Assembly (NCBI GenBank): GCA_963759155.1
Contig: CAVWXX010000005.1
Coordinates: 434,001 to 498,000 of the forward strand
Direction of reading: 5' to 3'
Origin: SZUA-36 sp963759155
Lineage (GTDB): Bacteria > Pseudomonadota > Gammaproteobacteria > Xanthomonadales > SZUA-36
Length of the DNA: 64,000 bases
The translations under genes and the position numbers were made by a program. A model generated the notes under the pieces. It saw nothing but the letters and a program-made list of their open reading frames with translations. It had not been told where the DNA came from and made no database searches. Numbering within the stretch: position 1 is the stretch's first letter; each line of letters begins with the position of its first letter. This document shows, piece after piece, positions 41,585 to 51,026 of this stretch.

Positions 41585-43685
41585 GCCGGAAACCAATACC
41601 AGTACTGTCGAGCGCGCTGATCTTTTAATAGAAATCGGTTGTGAGGAATTACCACCAAAAACCCTGTCAAAGCTCGCCCAAGCGCTATTTAGTGAATTTG
41701 TGAGCCAACTGGATAAGGCACAACTTTCATTTAATGCTGACAAAAGCCGTATGTACTACACACCCAGGCGTCTGGCGCTGCTGATTTCTGATGTAGCGGG
41801 CCGTCAAGCTGACCAGGTCATCGAGAGAAAAGGACCTGCCCTGGTAGCCGCCTTTGATGATGAAAACAAACCAACCAAAGCCGCTTCGGGTTTTGCACGC
41901 TCGGTCGGAAAGCGTGTTGAGGAGCTTGATACGCTAAAAACCGACGCGGGCGAGTGGCTCTATTGCCGCATTGAAAAACCTGGTCAAGCGCTTGGTGACT
42001 TGCTTTACCCCATGCTGGAAACCGCACTCGCGGCCTTGCCCGTGGCCAAACCCATGCGTTGGGCTTCTAACGACTTCAGTTTTATCCGGCCGGTCCACTG
42101 GATAGTGGTCATGCATGGTCCTGCTGTGCTCAATGGCAGTCTGTTTGGGCTTGAGGCTGGAAATACAACAAGGGGACACCGTATCCACAGCCCTGGTCCA
42201 CATAAACTCGAGACGGCTGACGATTACGAGCAACTACTGGAAACCGCGTGTGTGCTCGTTGATCAGGACAAGCGGCGGGCTTTGATAAGCAGTCAGGCTG
42301 CCGCACTAGGCGATTCGGTCGGTGGCAAGACAGTGATCGATGAAAGCCTTCTGGCCGAGGTCACCAATCTCGTTGAATGGCCCCGCTCTATTTGCGGAAG
42401 TTTCGATGAGGAATTCCTGAGTGTTCCCGCTGAAGCGCTGGTGGCCAGCATGCAGGATCATCAGAAGTTTTTCCCTGTTGTGGACCATGACAGTGGCGTA
42501 TTAATGAACCGTTTTATTGCAGTTGCCAACCTGGAAAGTCTGGATTTCGAAGCCGTACGGGAGGGTTTTGAACGTGTCATTCGTCCCAGGCTTGCCGATG
42601 CCCGTTTCTTCTGGGATCAGGATAACAAGACACCATTTGAAGACTGGTTTCAACAACTTGATAACATAGTTTTTCAAAACACGTTAGGCTCTGTTGGCGA
42701 TAAATCAAAACGTATCGGCATAATATCGAAGATTATAGCCGAAGAAACTGGTGTAGATGCAGTGGCCGCCCAGCGCGCTGCTAAGCTGTGTAAATGTGAT
42801 CTTGTCAGCCAGATGGTCGGTGAATTCCCGGAGCTTCAAGGCGTTATGGGTCGTTATTACGCGCAGCAAAGTGGTGAATCCAAAGAGGTTGCCCTGGCCA
42901 TTGGTGAGCATTACCGGCCCGCTTTTTCCGGCGATCATTTAGCTTCACAACCCGTAGGAAAGGTGGTCGCTCTTGCAGATCGGCTGGACACATTGACGGG
43001 CATTTTTGCCACTGGTCAAAAACCTACCGGAAACAAGGACCCGTTTGCTTTACGGCGAGCAGCTCTTGGTGTTATTCGTATATTGCTCAATGGTGAGCTG
43101 GACATTGAGCTTGACAGGGTGCTCGCTATTGCAGCACTCGCAATACAGGAACAATTACCGGTTTCACCTGAGGTTCTGCTCGAGCTACGCCAGTTTATAC
43201 TGGAACGCCTTAAACACTACTTACGTGAACAGGGTTATGAAACAAGCCTGGTGAACGCAACGCTGGACGCGCCGCTTAGCACCCTGCCCGATTTGCTTAC
43301 ACGCCTGGATGCATTACGGCAGTTCATGCAACACGACGTAGCATCAAGCCTGGCTGCAGCCAATAAGAGAATTGGTAATATTTTACGCAAATCCGGCTTG
43401 AGTGACAGTAGTGAGATCAAAGATGATTTGCTACTTATCGACGAAGAAATAGACCTTTTCAAAGAAGTTAGAAGATATTCAGTCGAGTTGAATCGTCTCT
43501 ATGAAAAGGCTGATTATACCGCTGCCCTGACTTTGTTAGCCGGTCTTTCAGACAGTATCGAGGCCTTTTTCGACAAGGTAATGGTAATGGATGAGGACCC
43601 CGCAGTACGTCGTAACAGGCTGAACCTGCTGGCCGAACTCAAGGGTTTGTTTGACCGCGTTGCAAATCTGGCCTTACTGGGTTAA
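41571..43685 (+). CDS. glyS: glycyl-tRNA synthetase beta subunit
   Basis: 704 aa from ATG 41571 (MTVNKPETNTS); GTG 41577 has better spacing from AGGGAG and could be the true start. Landmarks: LLIEIGCEELPPKTL, YYTPRRLALLISDV, GHRIHSPG, FLSVPAEALVASMQDHQKFFPV, and the C-terminal HD-like and anticodon-binding regions (VVALADRLDTLTGIFATGQKPTG in two parts: ALADRLDTLTGIF and GQKPTGNKDPFALRR). It is convergent with gyrB across a hairpin. Confidence 0.98.
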   Translation: MTVNKPETNTSTVERADLLIEIGCEELPPKTLSKLAQALFSEFVSQLDKAQLSFNADKSRMYYTPRRLALLISDVAGRQADQVIERKGPALVAAFDDENKPTKAASGFARSVGKRVEELDTLKTDAGEWLYCRIEKPGQALGDLLYPMLETALAALPVAKPMRWASNDFSFIRPVHWIVVMHGPAVLNGSLFGLEAGNTTRGHRIHSPGPHKLETADDYEQLLETACVLVDQDKRRALISSQAAALGDSVGGKTVIDESLLAEVTNLVEWPRSICGSFDEEFLSVPAEALVASMQDHQKFFPVVDHDSGVLMNRFIAVANLESLDFEAVREGFERVIRPRLADARFFWDQDNKTPFEDWFQQLDNIVFQNTLGSVGDKSKRIGIISKIIAEETGVDAVAAQRAAKLCKCDLVSQMVGEFPELQGVMGRYYAQQSGESKEVALAIGEHYRPAFSGDHLASQPVGKVVALADRLDTLTGIFATGQKPTGNKDPFALRRAALGVIRILLNGELDIELDRVLAIAALAIQEQLPVSPEVLLELRQFILERLKHYLREQGYETSLVNATLDAPLSTLPDLLTRLDALRQFMQHDVASSLAAANKRIGNILRKSGLSDSSEIKDDLLLIDEEIDLFKEVRRYSVELNRLYEKADYTAALTLLAGLSDSIEAFFDKVMVMDEDPAVRRNRLNLLAELKGLFDRVANLALLG

Positions 43686-43700
43686 TCACTCAAACCTTCA

Positions 43701-43730
43701 AAAAAACAGACCCGGAGTCGTTCCGGGTCT
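43701..43730 (-). terminator. intrinsic terminator of gyrB
   Basis: AGACCCGGA (43708-43716) and TCCGGGTCT (43722-43730) form a perfect 9-bp stem. On the minus strand this is followed by a T-run (complement of AAAAAA at 43701-43706), so it ends the gyrB transcript. It may also slow plus-strand transcription after glyS. Confidence 0.88.
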
Positions 43731-43738
43731 TGCCTTGA

Positions 43739-46141
43739 TCAGATATCCAGATTGGTTACATAAAGTGCATTTGTTTCGATAAATTCGCGCCTTGGTTCAA
43801 CTTCATCACCCATTAAGGTGGTAAATATTTCATCCGCCGCAATGACGTCTTCAATGGTTACCTGTAATAAGCGCCGGGTATCGGGGTTAACCGTCGTATC
43901 CCAAAGCTGTTCCGGATTCATCTCGCCGAGGCCTTTAAACCGCTGGAAAGTTCTTCCTTTACGACTTTCACTCATTAGCCAGTCGTGGGCATCGGCAAAA
44001 TTGCTGATTTCATTCTCGGACGAACCACGACGCACCACGGCACCCGGCTGTATCAGGTCATGCAACGTATCCGCGAGCTTGCTCGTCAACCTGTACTCGG
44101 GTGAACGGAAAAACTCCCTGGTTAAGAGGGTGGTATCCACCACGCCATAGGTCGTTTTACTCAATAACAGCGCGAGACCGTCATCGTTCTTTTCAGCTAC
44201 CAGCCCATAACTCACGCTCGGTGGCGATTTGAGGTTCATATTTTCAAGAATCGAATCACACCACTGCTGAGCTTCTTCGACTGTCCAGTCGAATGAAAAA
44301 CCTTTATTATCAATAAGTTGATCTAAAAACAAAGGGTCATAACGCATCGCGAGACGGGCGCTAGCAGCCTTCACAGCCATATAATCCCGTAATAGACCTT
44401 CGAGTGCTTCACCTGATAGCGGTGGTGCATCCTGATCATAGATCAACGATGCATTATCCATTGCACGGGCCAGCATATATTCGTTCATTTCCATATCGTC
44501 TTTCAGGTAATGTTCCTGCTTACCCTGCTTGACCTTATAAAGCGGTGGTTGACCGATATAGATATGCCCACGCTCGATCAACTCGGGCATTTGACGATAG
44601 AAAAAAGTAAGTAGAAGCGTTCGAATGTGAGAGCCGTCGACATCAGCATCCGTCATGATAATGATGGTGTGATAACGAAGTTTTTCTATATTGAATTCAT
44701 CGCGCCCAATACCACAACCCAGTGCTGTAATGAGTGTACCGACTTCAGCAGATGACAGCATTTTGTCAAAACGGGCTTTTTCTACATTCAGAATTTTACC
44801 CTTAAGTGGCAGAATTGCCTGGGTTTTTCTGTTTCTTCCCTGTTTAGCTGATCCACCCGCAGAGTCACCCTCCACGATGAATAATTCTGATAAAGCGGGA
44901 TCCTTTTCCTGGCAGTCAGCCAATTTTCCGGGTAAACCAGCAATATCGAGCACACCCTTCCGACGTGTCATATCACGGGCCTTACGTGCAGCCTCTCGAG
45001 CGCGCGCCGCGTCTACCGCCTTCATGGTTATAATTTTAGCTTCAGCGGGATTCTCTAACAGAAAATCACGAAGGTGAGATGCAACCAGTGATTCAACCAC
45101 CGGTTTAATCTCTGATGACACCAGTTTATCTTTTGTTTGTGATGAGAACTTCGGATCAGGTGCTTTTACCGACAATACCGCGACCAGGCCCTCACGCGCA
45201 TCATCACCTGTCATTGATACTTTGCTTTTCTTTGCCAAACCCGAATCTTCAATATATTGATTCATCGTCCGGGTTAAAGCCGCTCTAAAACCTGCGAGGT
45301 GGGCACCGCCGTCACGCTGCGGAATATTGTTGGTAAAACAGAAAACGCTTTCCTGGTAAGCATCGGTCCATTGCAGCGCGACCTCGACAGCAATGTCGTT
45401 GGCCTCACCCTGAAAGTACATAACGCTTTGATGTAAAGCGGTTTTTTTACGTCCAAGGTGCTCAACAAAGGACCGGATTCCACCTTCATATTCGAAGATA
45501 TCAGATTTCCCGGAAATTTCATCAACCAACTCAATACGAACACCGGAGTTCAGAAAGCTTAATTCACGCAGTCGTTTTGCAAGTATGTCGTAATGAAAAT
45601 CGGTATCAGAAAAAACATCAGTGCTCGGTAAAAACCTGATCTGGGTACCGGTTTCATCAGTTTTATCCGTCTTTTTCAGTGGCTCAACAGGTACACCCAT
45701 CCTGTAAGACTGCCGCCAGACGTGGCCATTCCGTTTAATGGTGAGTTCCAACTCTTCTGACAAAGCATTGACAACCGACACACCAACGCCATGCAAACCA
45801 CCGGAGACTTTATAAGAGTTGTCATCAAACTTACCACCAGCGTGAAGTACTGTCATGATAACTTCAGCTGCGGAACAGCCTTCTTCCTTATGTATATCAA
45901 CAGGTACGCCGCGGCCGTTGTCAGTGACGCTGACATTACCATCCATCTCGATAACGACTTTTATAGCATCACAATGCCCGGCAAGTGCCTCGTCAATGGA
46001 GTTATCCACGACTTCAAATACCATGTGGTGTAAACCCGTACCGTCATCCGTATCACCGATATACATTCCGGGGCGTTTACGTACTGCATCAAGTCCTTTA
46101 AGGACCTTGATACTACTGGAATCATATTCTTGATTGCTCAT
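43739..46141 (-). CDS. gyrB: DNA gyrase subunit B
   Basis: 800 aa, ATPase subunit of gyrase. Start at ATG 46141 (MSNQEYDSSSIKVLKGLDA); a longer frame to 46261 adds a non-conserved leader. GHKL ATPase motifs VDNSIDEALAGHCD and SGGLHGVGVSVVNALS, then NNIPQRDGGAHLAGFR, the TOPRIM motif IVEGDSAGGSAKQGRNR and the metal-binding DADVDGSHIRTL. The length includes the roughly 170-residue insert of gammaproteobacterial GyrB. Last gene of the dnaA-dnaN-recF-gyrB block. Confidence 0.98.
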   Translation of the reverse strand: MSNQEYDSSSIKVLKGLDAVRKRPGMYIGDTDDGTGLHHMVFEVVDNSIDEALAGHCDAIKVVIEMDGNVSVTDNGRGVPVDIHKEEGCSAAEVIMTVLHAGGKFDDNSYKVSGGLHGVGVSVVNALSEELELTIKRNGHVWRQSYRMGVPVEPLKKTDKTDETGTQIRFLPSTDVFSDTDFHYDILAKRLRELSFLNSGVRIELVDEISGKSDIFEYEGGIRSFVEHLGRKKTALHQSVMYFQGEANDIAVEVALQWTDAYQESVFCFTNNIPQRDGGAHLAGFRAALTRTMNQYIEDSGLAKKSKVSMTGDDAREGLVAVLSVKAPDPKFSSQTKDKLVSSEIKPVVESLVASHLRDFLLENPAEAKIITMKAVDAARAREAARKARDMTRRKGVLDIAGLPGKLADCQEKDPALSELFIVEGDSAGGSAKQGRNRKTQAILPLKGKILNVEKARFDKMLSSAEVGTLITALGCGIGRDEFNIEKLRYHTIIIMTDADVDGSHIRTLLLTFFYRQMPELIERGHIYIGQPPLYKVKQGKQEHYLKDDMEMNEYMLARAMDNASLIYDQDAPPLSGEALEGLLRDYMAVKAASARLAMRYDPLFLDQLIDNKGFSFDWTVEEAQQWCDSILENMNLKSPPSVSYGLVAEKNDDGLALLLSKTTYGVVDTTLLTREFFRSPEYRLTSKLADTLHDLIQPGAVVRRGSSENEISNFADAHDWLMSESRKGRTFQRFKGLGEMNPEQLWDTTVNPDTRRLLQVTIEDVIAADEIFTTLMGDEVEPRREFIETNALYVTNLDI

Positions 46142-46284
46142 ATGGCCTCTAAGTGTCGTCTTATACAAATCATTTGCCACTTCTTTTGGCGGCAATAAAA
46201 ATTTGACTTGTTGCGGAAATTTATGCTCTGAAACGACCTGTATTATACCACTGAGAGACATTAAATGCCTGTTTTTCAGACGAT

Positions 46285-47370
46285 TTAGCCGTTCTGTGCA
46301 GTATAGTCTGAAACAACACCGTGTTTCACGTGGAACACCGTGTAGGGATGCTTACAAGCCGATATTACCGGTGCCAGATCAGTACCGGTCAGAAGAATTT
46401 GTGCCCCCAGATCAATTCCAGCCTGAAGCACCTTGGCCAGGTGGGTTTCGTCAAACTCTGAAGAAAGATCATCTAGCATTAAAATGGGGATTTCACCGGA
46501 TTCACAAATCATTTGCGCCTGAGCCATCACCATCGCTGCGGTCAAGGCTTTTTGTTCGCCCCGGGACAACCTTTCTTTTGCCGGTACACCATTCCAGCCA
46601 TAAACCAGATCCGCCTTGTGGGGACCTGGACCCGTCGCTCCGCGTTCCATGTCACGGATTTCGGAGAACTCTATCGCTTCCGCAAGGCTGTCACCCGTCC
46701 AGCCTTTTTTATAAGTCAGTGTAATACCGTCGAGTGCTTCACTAAATCGTATTAATTGTTCCTGAAGATATTGACTCAGTAAGTCCGCATGGTTTTTCCT
46801 GGCCTGGTGTAACTGTTCGCCTAACTGGATTAATTGGGGGTTGAGGCTTTCCACCACCATTCTATTGGTTTGTCTCAGCGCGGCATTTCTTTGCTTCAAC
46901 ACGCGGTTATACCTTCGCCACAGTGTTAGAAAGCTATGTTCCACGTGAAACACACCCCAGTCCAGGTATTTACGACGACCATCGGGTGGACCACTTACCA
47001 GTGTGTGACTATTGGGTTCCAGCAGAACATGAGGCAATAATTCTGTCAGTTCACTCAGTTGACCAACATCCGCACCATTGTGTCGAGCAGACCAGCCGTC
47101 ATCACCACGCTCCATGCCCAGTTGATGTATTTCACCTTTATGGCTTTCAATTTTGCTGACGACCTGAAAGTTTTTACTTTCAGGGCCAACAAGGGAAGAT
47201 ATCTGGCCGGATCTGAACGAACGACCCTTGGAGAGAACTGACAGCGCTTCGAGAATACTGGTCTTACCCGCGCCATTATCACCTATAAAAAAATTCAGAC
47301 TCGCATCGAAATCGATTTCAGCGGTTGAAATATTTCTTAAGTTTTTGATACTTAGGGATTTAACCCTCAT
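46285..47370 (-). CDS. recF: DNA replication/repair protein RecF
   Basis: 361-aa SMC-like ATPase that loads RecA at gaps together with RecO and RecR. Walker A GDNGAGKTSIL near residues 31-41, signature LSRGEQKALTAAMVMAQAQ, and Walker B ILMLDDLSSEFD. It lies 20 bp after dnaN and 143 bp before gyrB. Confidence 0.97.
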   Translation of the reverse strand: MRVKSLSIKNLRNISTAEIDFDASLNFFIGDNGAGKTSILEALSVLSKGRSFRSGQISSLVGPESKNFQVVSKIESHKGEIHQLGMERGDDGWSARHNGADVGQLSELTELLPHVLLEPNSHTLVSGPPDGRRKYLDWGVFHVEHSFLTLWRRYNRVLKQRNAALRQTNRMVVESLNPQLIQLGEQLHQARKNHADLLSQYLQEQLIRFSEALDGITLTYKKGWTGDSLAEAIEFSEIRDMERGATGPGPHKADLVYGWNGVPAKERLSRGEQKALTAAMVMAQAQMICESGEIPILMLDDLSSEFDETHLAKVLQAGIDLGAQILLTGTDLAPVISACKHPYTVFHVKHGVVSDYTAQNG

Positions 47371-47390
47371 ATCTTAGTTTATTGGCCATC

Positions 47391-48491
47391 TCAGAGTTTG
47401 AGAGGCATTACCACGTGACGGTTAACGTCAGAGTCCGGTGCTGACACCAGGCAACTGCTATTGGCATCCTTGAGTTCCAATGAAACCTGTTCGGTATCAA
47501 TCGCCATCAAGGCATCCAACAAGTAGGTCACGTTAAAACCAACAGCAAGACGATCAAAATTGAACTCGGCTTCAATCTCTTCAACTGCTTCTTCGTGTTG
47601 CGGATTGTGTGCAATAATCTTGATGGTTGAGCCTTCGGCTTCCAGCCTGACACCCTTGTACTTTTCATTGGATAAAATAGCTGCTCTTTGCAAGGCATTG
47701 ATAAATATTCCCCTGTCCACAAGCATCTGCTTATCCGCACCAACAGGAACCACTGCCTTGTAATCAGGAAAACGACCATCAATCAATTTGGACGTAAAGG
47801 TCGTATCACCCTTAACTAACCTGACGTGATTGCGACCAATGGCCAGCGTCACCTCATCGGAACTGTCCGACAACATGCGCGACAGTTCCATCACACCCTT
47901 TCTGGGCACAATGAGTTGACGATCACTGGTAATGTTAACGGGGCTTTCTAAATCGCAAATGGCCAGCCGGTGACCATCGGTAGCGATGGCGCGAAGTAAC
48001 TGACTACTGAAATCAAACAACAAGCCATTAAGGTAATAACGCACATCCTGGTTGGCCATTGCAAATGAAGTTTTATCCATCATTTTTTTGAGAGCAGACT
48101 CAGAAACTTCAATATTTTCAAGAGCTTCTACTTGATCTGTTGCGGGAAATTCCGAGGCAGGCAAGGTAGAAAGTGTAAACCGGCTACGACCCGCTGAAAG
48201 GGTTGCCTTATCGTCACTGACGCTAAAAGAAATATTGGCGCCATCCGGGAGTGCCTTGACAATGTCCAGACATTTACGCGCCGGTACAGTGATTTCACCC
48301 TCCTGGGAAACATGGGCGGAAACACTGGATATGAGTTCAACTTCCATATCTGTACCGGTTACCGTCAAACCATCGCCTTTTGCTACCAACATGAAGTTGG
48401 CCAGTACCGGTAATGTCTGTCTGCGTTCAACGACACCAACAACCTGGCTTAGAGGTTGAAGAAGTACTTCCCTGGATATGGTGAATTTCAT
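47391..48491 (-). CDS. dnaN: DNA polymerase III beta sliding clamp
   Basis: 366 aa. Three clamp domains; N-terminus MKFTISREVLLQPLSQVVGVVERR and C-terminus SSCLVSAPDSDVNRHVVMPLKL (shown in part: HVVMPLKL) are typical. RQTLPVLANF and RGVMELSR-like RKGVMELSRML lie in the expected places. The 245 bp between it and dnaA hold DnaA-box-like sequences. Confidence 0.98.
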   Translation of the reverse strand: MKFTISREVLLQPLSQVVGVVERRQTLPVLANFMLVAKGDGLTVTGTDMEVELISSVSAHVSQEGEITVPARKCLDIVKALPDGANISFSVSDDKATLSAGRSRFTLSTLPASEFPATDQVEALENIEVSESALKKMMDKTSFAMANQDVRYYLNGLLFDFSSQLLRAIATDGHRLAICDLESPVNITSDRQLIVPRKGVMELSRMLSDSSDEVTLAIGRNHVRLVKGDTTFTSKLIDGRFPDYKAVVPVGADKQMLVDRGIFINALQRAAILSNEKYKGVRLEAEGSTIKIIAHNPQHEEAVEEIEAEFNFDRLAVGFNVTYLLDALMAIDTEQVSLELKDANSSCLVSAPDSDVNRHVVMPLKL

Positions 48492-48736
48492 ACTTGTGAT
48501 CCTTGTTATTACTGTTCTTTAAATAAAAATATATTAAAGGTAGTAGTAGTAAGTCCTGTTAGTAAGTGTTTAAAGCCAATAATACGCTTATATTACAGGT
48601 AGATATAGCTCTAAAACCTTGTGTAAATCATTAGTGCACGCTTGTGTATAACTTGTGGAGAAACCGGTCTAAGTGTCAATATCAAAACTTATTAACAACT
48701 TATTCAACTCTTATCCCCCTATTGTTCCACAATTTG
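48492..48736. other. dnaA-dnaN intergenic region, candidate origin / DnaA-binding region
   Basis: Contents from left to right: an AT-rich block (48515-48538, mostly A/T), TAGTAGTAGTAAG (48541-48553) resembling DnaA-trio repeats, TGTGTATAA at 48643-48651 (complement of the DnaA box TTATACACA), TGTGGAGAA at 48654-48662 (one mismatch), and TTATTAACA at 48689-48697 (one mismatch). This could be an oriC unwinding region, a DnaA autoregulatory region, or both. Confidence 0.55.
48643..48651 (-). promoter_or_regulatory. DnaA box
   Basis: Minus strand reads TTATACACA, an exact match to the TTATNCACA consensus. A second, weaker site (TTCTCCACA) follows at 48654-48662 in the same orientation. Confidence 0.72.
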
Positions 48737-50050
48737 TCATGCGGTCAACAAGCGCAACAATTTAACCTTGTCTTCCCGCAAACGTCCATCGGTTTCACAC
48801 AACTCATCTATTTTACGACAAGCGTGTAATACCGTCGTATGATCCCGTCCTCCAAACGCATCCCCAATCTCCGGCAAACTATGCTGGGTCAGTTCCTTGC
48901 ACAAGGACATCGCCATTTGCCTTGGTCGGGCGATGCTGCGATGTCTGCGTTTGGATAATAACTCTGCCATCCGTATTTTGTAATATTCGCAGACCGTTTT
49001 CTGAATGTTCTCAATTGTTATAAGCCGGTCATGAACAGTCAGCAAATCGCGCAAGACTTCACGGGCAAAACTTTCAGTTATCTCACGGCCGGTAAACCTC
49101 GCGTTTGCTATCAGCGTGTTTAATGCGCCTTCGAGATCGCGCACATGTGATCGCAATCGTTTGGCAACCAGGAAGGCGACCGATTCTTTCAGTTGAACCC
49201 CTCTTTCCTGGGCCTTGTTCATCAAAATGGCCACCCGTGTTTCAAAATCCGGTGGCTCAATGGCTACTGTTAAACCCCAACCAAATCGCGAGCGGAGCCT
49301 GGCTTCGAGTCCTTCAACCTCTTTTGGGTAACGGTCACATGTCAGTACGATTTGCTGTTTACTATCAAGTAACGCATTGAAAGTATGAAAAAATTCTTCC
49401 TGAGAGCTTTTCTTCCCAGCAAAAAACTGAATATCATCGATCAACAGTGCACCGGCGGAACGATAGTGTTTTTTGAAATTATCAATGGCGCCATGACGCA
49501 GCGCCTTGATCATGTCGCTGACAAAGCGTTCGGAATCGAGATACAAAACCTTGGTGCCGGGGTTCTGTTCACGAATCTTATTGCCTATGGCGTGAAGTAA
49601 GTGCGTTTTGCCAAGTCCTGTGCTGCCATATAAAAGCAGCGGGTTGTAGGCATCCCCCGGCTTTTGTGCAATCTGGGAAGCTGCGGCAAACCCTAACTCA
49701 TTCGATTTACCGAGAACGAAGTTATCGAAACGGTAACGCGGGTTAAGTCCGGTTGACAGCTTGTTTCCATCTGGCGCTTGAGCCTGTTTTTGAGGTTCCC
49801 TTGCTTCAACCGGTAATCCATCTTCGATACTCACCGACGCTCTTGGTTGATCGAGATGTTCAAAAATATCGCGAATCCTCTCCAGGTAGTGAATGGAGAT
49901 GTGGTCCCGGACATAAGAGTTGGGTGCGACGAGACGGGTTCGGCTTTTACTTTTGATAACTTCGAGTGGGCGAATGAAGGTATTGATGTCTTCAGCCGGT
50001 AATTCCCGTTCAAGATGTTGAAGGCAAAGTTGCCAGATGTTTTGCGTCAT
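48737..50050 (-). CDS. dnaA: chromosomal replication initiator DnaA
   Basis: 437 aa. Domain I (WQLCLQHLERELPAEDINTFI), a short domain II linker (EAREPQKQAQAPDGNK), the AAA+ domain III with Walker A YGSTGLGKTHLLHAIGN and Walker B ALLIDDIQFFAGK, and domain IV with the DNA-binding signature HRSIARPRQMAMSL and GGRDHTTVLHA. It begins the dnaA-dnaN-recF-gyrB block and faces away from rpmH. Confidence 0.98.
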   Translation of the reverse strand: MTQNIWQLCLQHLERELPAEDINTFIRPLEVIKSKSRTRLVAPNSYVRDHISIHYLERIRDIFEHLDQPRASVSIEDGLPVEAREPQKQAQAPDGNKLSTGLNPRYRFDNFVLGKSNELGFAAASQIAQKPGDAYNPLLLYGSTGLGKTHLLHAIGNKIREQNPGTKVLYLDSERFVSDMIKALRHGAIDNFKKHYRSAGALLIDDIQFFAGKKSSQEEFFHTFNALLDSKQQIVLTCDRYPKEVEGLEARLRSRFGWGLTVAIEPPDFETRVAILMNKAQERGVQLKESVAFLVAKRLRSHVRDLEGALNTLIANARFTGREITESFAREVLRDLLTVHDRLITIENIQKTVCEYYKIRMAELLSKRRHRSIARPRQMAMSLCKELTQHSLPEIGDAFGGRDHTTVLHACRKIDELCETDGRLREDKVKLLRLLTA

Positions 50051-50137
50051 GCCGCGTTCAAGCCGTGAGTTTGTCTATTCCGGTACATTAACAAGATGAT
50101 ATCAATGATCAAAATAAACGTTATATATCAATATTTT

Positions 50138-50163
50138 AAGTAGTATGCGATACTACTTTTTTT
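50138..50163 (+). terminator. terminator-like hairpin in the dnaA-rpmH region
   Basis: AAGTAGTAT (50138-50146), GCG loop, ATACTACTT (50150-50158), with a run of seven T at 50157-50163. By form it is a plus-strand intrinsic terminator, yet no plus-strand gene lies upstream of it; it may instead be an origin structure or block antisense transcription from dnaA. Confidence 0.55.
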
Positions 50164-50218
50164 CAGCCACTCATATAAGTTTAATAATATGCAGCCTTGT
50201 CAGGCTAGTCTAACGTGC

Positions 50219-50227
50219 TGTGGATAA
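50219..50227 (-). promoter_or_regulatory. perfect DnaA box
   Basis: Plus strand TGTGGATAA is the exact complement of the high-affinity box TTATCCACA. It lies about 170 bp from the dnaA start. Confidence 0.85.
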
Positions 50228-50283
50228 CTTGGCTACAGTTGTCAACACACTGAAGCACAATTGAATATTATGCCGCCAATTGC

Positions 50284-50312
50284 TTGATTAGCATGCTTAT
50301 GCGGGATACAAT
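50284..50312 (+). promoter_or_regulatory. sigma-70 promoter of rpmH-rnpA
   Basis: TTGATT (50284-50289), a 17-nt spacer, and TACAAT (50307-50312), close to the TTGACA/TATAAT consensus at ideal spacing. It lies 70 bp before rpmH. Confidence 0.75.
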
Positions 50313-50382
50313 TCGCCTCTTGTCTCGACTGCCTGTAATAACAGTAAAACAGTCTTAAATAGTATTTATTGAGGTTTTTAAA

Positions 50383-50517
50383 ATGAAGCGTACTTTTCAG
50401 CCAAGCGTCTTGAAACGCGCCCGTCGTCACGGTTTCCGTGCTCGTATGGCAACTCGTGGTGGTCGTGCTGTTATAAATGCACGTCGTGCCAAGGGTCGTA
50501 AGCGTTTAAGTGCATAG
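50383..50517 (+). CDS. rpmH: 50S ribosomal protein L34
   Basis: 44-aa basic protein of the large subunit: MKRTFQPSVLKRARRHGFRA and ARRAKGRKRLSA are the conserved ends. The ATG at 50383 follows GAGG. It is followed by rnpA, the standard rpmH-rnpA pair. Confidence 0.97.
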   Translation: MKRTFQPSVLKRARRHGFRARMATRGGRAVINARRAKGRKRLSA

Positions 50518-50624
50518 ATATCGCAATACCGGTCACCTTAAACGACTGGTAATAAGGTCCTGGTAAACCGTTCCAGAGTGAACGGACCAGGAAATCAACG
50601 CACAAAACGTTCTAAAGGCCAGGA

Positions 50625-51026
50625 ATGATGAAATTTTCCAGGCAATCCCGACTGCTCAAGCCGGCACAATTCAAAGCGGTGTTTCAACAGCCCATCCGGT
50701 CATCTGACGATTATTTCCGGATTTTGGCGCGGGCCAACGGTTTACAGCAGCACCGTCTTGGTATGGCTGTTTCCAAAAAAGCTTGTGCAAAAGCCGTCGG
50801 GCGCAATCGTATCAAGCGTGTGGTGCGGGAAAACTTTCGCAACCGCATGCTTGGGTCAGTAACCGAAAGCACACTGGATTTTGTAATTCTCCCGACAGCT
50901 AGAGCCACCAATCAAAACAATAAAACACTGGATGAGTCACTCTCGACTCATTGGCAAAAACTGACCAGGAAAGCCAGGGGCCGGAATACCGGTAGTCAGC
51001 CTGATCAATTAAGGACACAAAGATAA
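50625..51026 (+). CDS. rnpA: ribonuclease P protein component
   Basis: About 133 aa, protein subunit of the tRNA 5'-processing enzyme. It has the RNR motif GRNRIKRVVRENFR and the upstream FKAVFQQPIRSSDDYF and RLGMAVSKKACAKAVG. ATG codons at 50625 and 50628 are both possible after AGGA. The stop overlaps the yidC start (TAATG), and the yidD gene that usually lies between them is absent. Confidence 0.95.
   Translation: MMKFSRQSRLLKPAQFKAVFQQPIRSSDDYFRILARANGLQQHRLGMAVSKKACAKAVGRNRIKRVVRENFRNRMLGSVTESTLDFVILPTARATNQNNKTLDESLSTHWQKLTRKARGRNTGSQPDQLRTQR

Larger units (their letters stand above)
50051..50382. other. dnaA-rpmH intergenic region, candidate oriC
   Basis: 332-bp AT-rich region between divergent dnaA and rpmH, the usual oriC place in Pseudomonas-like gammaproteobacteria. 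It has one perfect DnaA box (50219-50227), a 9-bp-stem hairpin with T-run (50138-50163), further A/T-rich tracts (50104-50139 and 50173-50190) and the rpmH promoter (50284-50312). I see only one strong DnaA box, fewer than expected for a full oriC, so origin function may be shared with the dnaA-dnaN gap. Confidence 0.6.

Noticed and set aside
46142..46261. N-terminal extension of GyrB by 40 residues
   Set aside because: GyrB normally begins a few residues before SSSIKVLKGLDAVRKRPGM; the extension has no conserved sequence.
46134..46724. 196-codon plus-strand open frame over the recF/gyrB junction
   Set aside because: Antisense to recF and the gyrB start; no family resemblance and no ribosome site.
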